From the NCBI GenBank assembly GCA_021776015.1, contig JAJFGT010000024.1, positions 1 through 7,313 of the forward strand: a stretch of 7,313 nucleotides of DNA, read 5' to 3'. The translations under genes and the position numbers were made by a program. Positions 4,328 through 7,313 of this stretch are shown here, one piece after another. The notes under the pieces were generated by a model. It worked only from the letters and a program-made list of their open reading frames with translations. It searched no databases and had not been told where the DNA came from. Source of the DNA: Alphaproteobacteria bacterium. Its GTDB lineage: Bacteria > Pseudomonadota > Alphaproteobacteria > Micavibrionales > Micavibrionaceae. Within the stretch, counting starts at the first letter, position 1, and each line of letters opens with the position of its first letter.

Positions 4328-6349
4328 ATGACACATACACAAGAACAAGATCAACCACAGAATTCTGACACAGTCGTAAAAGATCTTCGGAGTGCAAAAC
4401 AAGTAAAGCTTGAGGCATTGAAGGTACATGGACTTAATCCATATCCCCATGTGTATGACCGAACACATATGGCCAAAGATTTGCAGGAAAAATATAAAGA
4501 TCTTGCCGATGGAACAGAAACGGAAGATCGTGTCTCTGTTGCAGGACGTGCGATGGCAATCCGTAATAATGGAATGTTTATCGATTTGATGGACACTTCT
4601 GGACGAATCCAGATTTTTTCTCACAAGCAATCTATGAGTGAAGATATCCTTGCAAAGCTTAAGTTCATGGATTTAGGCGATGTCATTGGCGTAGAAGGAA
4701 CAATGCGCCGTACACCGCGTGGAGAGTTGTCTGTAAGGGCAACTGATATTCATATTCTAACAAAGTCTCTTCAAACCTTACCAGAGAAACACCACGGATT
4801 AACAGACATAGAACAAAGATATCGCCAACGCTATGTTGATTTAATTATGAATGAAAAAAGCCGTGATACGTTAAGAGCCCGCTCTAAAATTGTATCTTTT
4901 ATTCGTCGCTATATGGAAGATATGGGCGCATTAGAAGTTGAAACACCTATGCTTCATCCTATTATGGGGGGCGCATCGGCAAAGCCATTCACAACACACC
5001 ATAATGCGTTGGATAGTAATTTCTATTTGAGGGTTGCCCCTGAATTATATCTCAAACGGTTGGTTGTTGGAGGGTTAGCCGATGATGTTTTTGAGATTAA
5101 TCGTTGTTTTAGAAATGAAGGGATTTCTATCAAACACAATCCTGAATTTACAATGATTGAGGGTTATCATGCCTATAAAGATTATAAAGATATCATGGAC
5201 ATGATTGAGGATCTTGTGGGGCAAACGATTGAGCATCTCCATGGGTCTCGTGTGATTGAGGTTCAGGGGCAAGAGCTTGACTTTTCAAAGCCATGGAGGC
5301 GTTGCTCAATGTGTGATCTTGTGAAAGATGAAACAGGCCTTGATTTTATAGAAATTAAAACAGCCGAAGAAGCACGAGGGGCCGCCTTAAGGTTAGGTAT
5401 CCATGTTGAAGAAACGGCGAATTGGGGACAAGTCGTAGAGGCGTGCTTTGATGAAAAAGTTGAGCATAAGCTTATTCAGCCTACACATGTAACAGACCAC
5501 CCTTTTGAAATTTCACCATTAGCCAAAAATCATCGGGATAATCCTCGTTTGGTAGAACGCTTTGAAAGCTTTGTGAATGGTTGGGAAGTGGCCAATGCCT
5601 TTACAGAGTTAAATGACCCAGCTATTCAGCGTGCACGTTTTGAAGAACAAGTTAAAATGGCGGAACAAGGAGACGATGAAGCTCAAATGCTTGATGAAGA
5701 TTATATCACGGCTCTTGAATTTGGACTTCCCCCTACAGCAGGGTGGGGATTTGGTATTGACCGTTTAACAATGTTGTTAACGAACTCCCATAATATCCGC
5801 GACGTTATTTGCTTTCCGACATTACGACCTGTCTTTTCCAAAACAGAGGCATCTACACTGTCTCCACCAAGTTCAGTAAAAGCTCCAGAAGCGCCTCTTC
5901 ATAACATGCCGGAATCTGTAGATATGGATGATGGACAATATCGTTTTGTTGTCGTTGTAAATGGGAAGGAGGAGAGTTCTGCAAAACTGATCAATGCTGT
6001 GGGGCATTCGATGGTGGGATTATCTGGCGGTGTCGCAAAAGATGAAAATAAATGTTTGATCGATTATCAAGATAGTGAGGGGAGTATCCATCCATCTATA
6101 TCTCATTATCCTGTTATTGTTCTTAAAGCTAAAAACTCTAATCAGATTCGTAAAATTCGTCAGCAGGCTGTAGAAAAGGATTTCCTGTTTACAGATTTTA
6201 CAAAAGATATGCAGCTCGGTTCAAGTAAAGAACAGATGGCATCTTTGCGCTTGAAAAAAGACGAAGATGTTGAATATCTAGCAATTTCTTTATTTGGAAA
6301 AACTGAAGACCTAAAAGAACTAACAGGAAAACTCTCTTTGTACCGTTAA
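4328..6349 (+). CDS. lysS: Class II lysyl-tRNA synthetase with a C-terminal DUF2000 (Pth2-fold) domain
   Basis: This cytoplasmic enzyme charges tRNA-Lys with lysine using ATP. Residues 1-502 align along their whole length with E. coli LysS. They comprise the N-terminal OB-fold anticodon-binding domain (about 70-150, with VSVAGRAMAIRNNG), LPEKHHGLTDIEQRYRQRYVD (151-171), class II motif 1 around EVETPMLHPIMGG (203-215), motif 2 FEINRCFRNEG (255-265) with its ATP-binding Arg262, NPEFTMIEGYHAY (271-283) and motif 3 GWGFGIDRLTMLL (472-484) with Arg479. Bacterial LysRS normally ends just after the FP..RP segment, here 497-501. This protein instead continues through a Pro/Ser/Ala-rich linker (503-536) into a further domain (537-673), giving 673 residues against about 505. 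The upstream bases AGAAAATAAA are a weak Shine-Dalgarno, but the next Met (residue 48) would cut into the N-terminal region. It is divergent from the minus-strand operon and convergent with the desaturase. Confidence 0.96.
   Translation: MTHTQEQDQPQNSDTVVKDLRSAKQVKLEALKVHGLNPYPHVYDRTHMAKDLQEKYKDLADGTETEDRVSVAGRAMAIRNNGMFIDLMDTSGRIQIFSHKQSMSEDILAKLKFMDLGDVIGVEGTMRRTPRGELSVRATDIHILTKSLQTLPEKHHGLTDIEQRYRQRYVDLIMNEKSRDTLRARSKIVSFIRRYMEDMGALEVETPMLHPIMGGASAKPFTTHHNALDSNFYLRVAPELYLKRLVVGGLADDVFEINRCFRNEGISIKHNPEFTMIEGYHAYKDYKDIMDMIEDLVGQTIEHLHGSRVIEVQGQELDFSKPWRRCSMCDLVKDETGLDFIEIKTAEEARGAALRLGIHVEETANWGQVVEACFDEKVEHKLIQPTHVTDHPFEISPLAKNHRDNPRLVERFESFVNGWEVANAFTELNDPAIQRARFEEQVKMAEQGDDEAQMLDEDYITALEFGLPPTAGWGFGIDRLTMLLTNSHNIRDVICFPTLRPVFSKTEASTLSPPSSVKAPEAPLHNMPESVDMDDGQYRFVVVVNGKEESSAKLINAVGHSMVGLSGGVAKDENKCLIDYQDSEGSIHPSISHYPVIVLKAKNSNQIRKIRQQAVEKDFLFTDFTKDMQLGSSKEQMASLRLKKDEDVEYLAISLFGKTEDLKELTGKLSLYR
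5936..6346 (+). other. DUF2000-like domain fused to the C-terminus of LysRS
   Basis: Residues 537-673 of the lysS product. The domain begins with a YRFVVVVNGKEE strand, then SSAKLINAVGHSMVGLSGG (a helix with the family's conserved N-A-x-G-H/L-S pattern), then GSIHPSISHYPVIVLKA (the family's H-P-x-I-S-x-x-P-x-x-x-L-K-A signature), a Q-I-R-x-I-R-x-x-A helix, FTDFTKDMQ, and YLAISLFGK followed by LTGKLSLYR at the end. This order matches stand-alone DUF2000 proteins of about 140 residues, and the domain looks complete. As I recall, the family's known structure has the peptidyl-tRNA hydrolase 2 fold, but its biochemical function is not established. The linker before it (503-536) has ASTLSPPSSVKAPEAP, which looks like a flexible tether. 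Stop, frame and codon use give no sign of a sequencing frameshift joining two genes. Confidence 0.75.
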
Positions 6350-6380
6350 GTCGTTAGCATTCTGTGCTCTACAAATAGAA

Positions 6381-7313
6381 CTATAAAGCAGAGAAGGGAA
6401 CCATTTTACGAGAGTTCTCATCCCATAGAGCCCATTTTAGGCATTTTAAACTATCTGTAAAAGACATGTGATTGATTGTCTTCAGTTCAGGAAGAGAATC
6501 CAAGCATTCTTGTAACCTATAGTTAGGGATTGAAGCATTAAGATGATGGACATGGTGAATACCAATATTGCCAGTAAACCATTGAAGCCATTTAGGGAGA
6601 TCATAGTAAGAGCTTCCCATGAGAGCCGCTTCACTGTGGCTCCATTCTTGATGACGTCCCCAGTGAGTTTCTTCAAACTGGTGCTGAACATAAAATAGCC
6701 AGCCTCCAGCCCATGCTGTGATAATTAAAATAGGAAGATAGACAATTAAAAGTGTTGTGTATCCTAAGAGGGCACCCAAGACACCATAAAGAAGGAGTAA
6801 GGAGAGGTTAGACCATAAAACACTCTTCTTTATGTTTTCTCCTGGCGGGTTAGTCTTATTAGATCCTACGGGTTGAAACATAGGCTCTGTCATAGAAAAG
6901 CGTTGTCCTATGAGCATAAAAAAAGGTGTCGCAAGAATAAGAAGGATAAAAGGATTTCTATAGAGACGATATTTAAGCTGTTGTGTTTTCGGGAGCTCTT
7001 CATATTCTTTGATAGTTAACGTGGCAATGGCTCCACAGGAACGACGATCTAAGTTTCCTGAACCAGCATGATGAATATTATGCATGCGCTTCCAAAAATA
7101 GAAAGGTGTCCATGTTAAAAGACTAATAAAGCGTCCAACGATATCATTATGGGCGGCTTTTTTAAAGAAAGAGGCATGCCCGCAATCATGTTGAATAATA
7201 AAAAGACGAACAAGAAGTCCAGATGTTGGAAGAAGGAGAAGCGCATAGAGCCACCAAATGCCTTGCACCACAGAAAAGAAAAGAGCCGTGCAGGCGAATA
7301 AAAATAAAGTTAT
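6381..7313 (-). CDS. Membrane fatty acid desaturase (DesA/omega-type), N-terminus outside window
   Basis: An integral membrane di-iron enzyme that introduces double bonds into acyl chains, adjusting membrane fluidity. All three histidine boxes are present: HDCGH (7176-7190), HNIHH (7068-7082) and HHVHH (6543-6557). The family's QHQFEETHW segment lies between the second and third, and GNIGIHHVHHLNASIPNYRL is typical of DesA-like delta-12/omega desaturases. Hydrophobic stretches flank the boxes in the expected order. The frame stays open to the right edge. A GTG at 7271-7269 could be taken for a start, but the 14 codons upstream (ITLFLFACTALFFS) extend a membrane helix directly into it, so the true start lies beyond the window. 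310 residues are visible, ending ENSRKMVPFSAL and a TAG. Regiospecificity cannot be read from sequence. It converges on lysS with a 31-base gap. Confidence 0.92.
   Translation of the reverse strand: MTLFLFACTALFFSVVQGIWWLYALLLLPTSGLLVRLFIIQHDCGHASFFKKAAHNDIVGRFISLLTWTPFYFWKRMHNIHHAGSGNLDRRSCGAIATLTIKEYEELPKTQQLKYRLYRNPFILLILATPFFMLIGQRFSMTEPMFQPVGSNKTNPPGENIKKSVLWSNLSLLLLYGVLGALLGYTTLLIVYLPILIITAWAGGWLFYVQHQFEETHWGRHQEWSHSEAALMGSSYYDLPKWLQWFTGNIGIHHVHHLNASIPNYRLQECLDSLPELKTINHMSFTDSLKCLKWALWDENSRKMVPFSAL

Noticed and set aside
4256..4630. Minus-strand open frame of 124 codons (and another at 4351-4596) opposite the start of lysS
   Set aside because: Both are antisense to well-conserved LysRS coding sequence; their translations show no recognisable domain and no Shine-Dalgarno supports them.
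5303..5317. CSMC in LysRS (Cys326, Cys329) as a zinc-binding site
   Set aside because: Only one Cys pair is present with no second pair or His nearby, and the segment aligns with an ordinary helix of E. coli LysS.
6360..6395. Possible hairpin between lysS and the desaturase (TTCTGTGCT with AGCAGAGAA)
   Set aside because: The stem has a mismatch, the loop is 18 bases, no T-tract follows on either strand, and the right arm lies inside the desaturase coding region. I do not call it a terminator.
7269..7271. GTG as the start codon of the desaturase
   Set aside because: The frame continues open to the window edge, and the 14 upstream residues are a plausible part of the same membrane helix. The family also has more sequence before the first histidine box.

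Overview
The window is a compact, AT-rich bacterial chromosome segment with six genes, two of them cut by the window edges, and almost no intergenic space. The lineage is probably a low-GC alphaproteobacterium, perhaps near the Micavibrio/Rhodospirillales-like groups. Two things suggest this: the N-terminus of the helicase-like gene at 1-246 resembles the DinG-type helicases of alphaproteobacteria, and the single-pass protein at 3558-4259 carries a GNALFLILIAIAL segment and NGCSEND / APADKSCH motifs that I recall from proteins of that group. Both are recall-based matches, not searches.

Minus strand, 4259 down to 341: a tight four-gene cluster, probably one operon. In transcription order it holds a pilin-like single-pass envelope protein, a sodium:solute symporter family (SSF) transporter, an MscS-family mechanosensitive channel and a small class I SAM-dependent methyltransferase with a GTG start. 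The gaps are only 9, 11 and 8 bases. After a 94-base gap with palindromic and repeated sequence comes the start of a helicase-like gene, which runs off the left edge on the same strand.

Plus strand, 4328-6349: lysS, a class II lysyl-tRNA synthetase, divergent from the operon across 68 bases. It does not end where bacterial LysRS normally ends. The complete catalytic core, ending in the motif 3 region and FPTLRP, is followed in frame by a Pro/Ser/Ala-rich linker and a domain of about 137 residues that I recognise as DUF2000-like, a family I recall as sharing the peptidyl-tRNA hydrolase 2 (Pth2) fold. This fusion is the most interesting object in the window.

Minus strand, 6381-7313: a membrane fatty acid desaturase with all three histidine boxes. 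It is convergent with lysS across 31 bases, and its N-terminus lies beyond the right edge.

Functionally, the minus-strand operon is an envelope/transport group (sodium-coupled uptake plus pressure release plus a surface protein). lysS and the desaturase are housekeeping (translation, membrane lipid fluidity). I saw no tRNA, rRNA, CRISPR array, insertion sequence or convincing intrinsic terminator.
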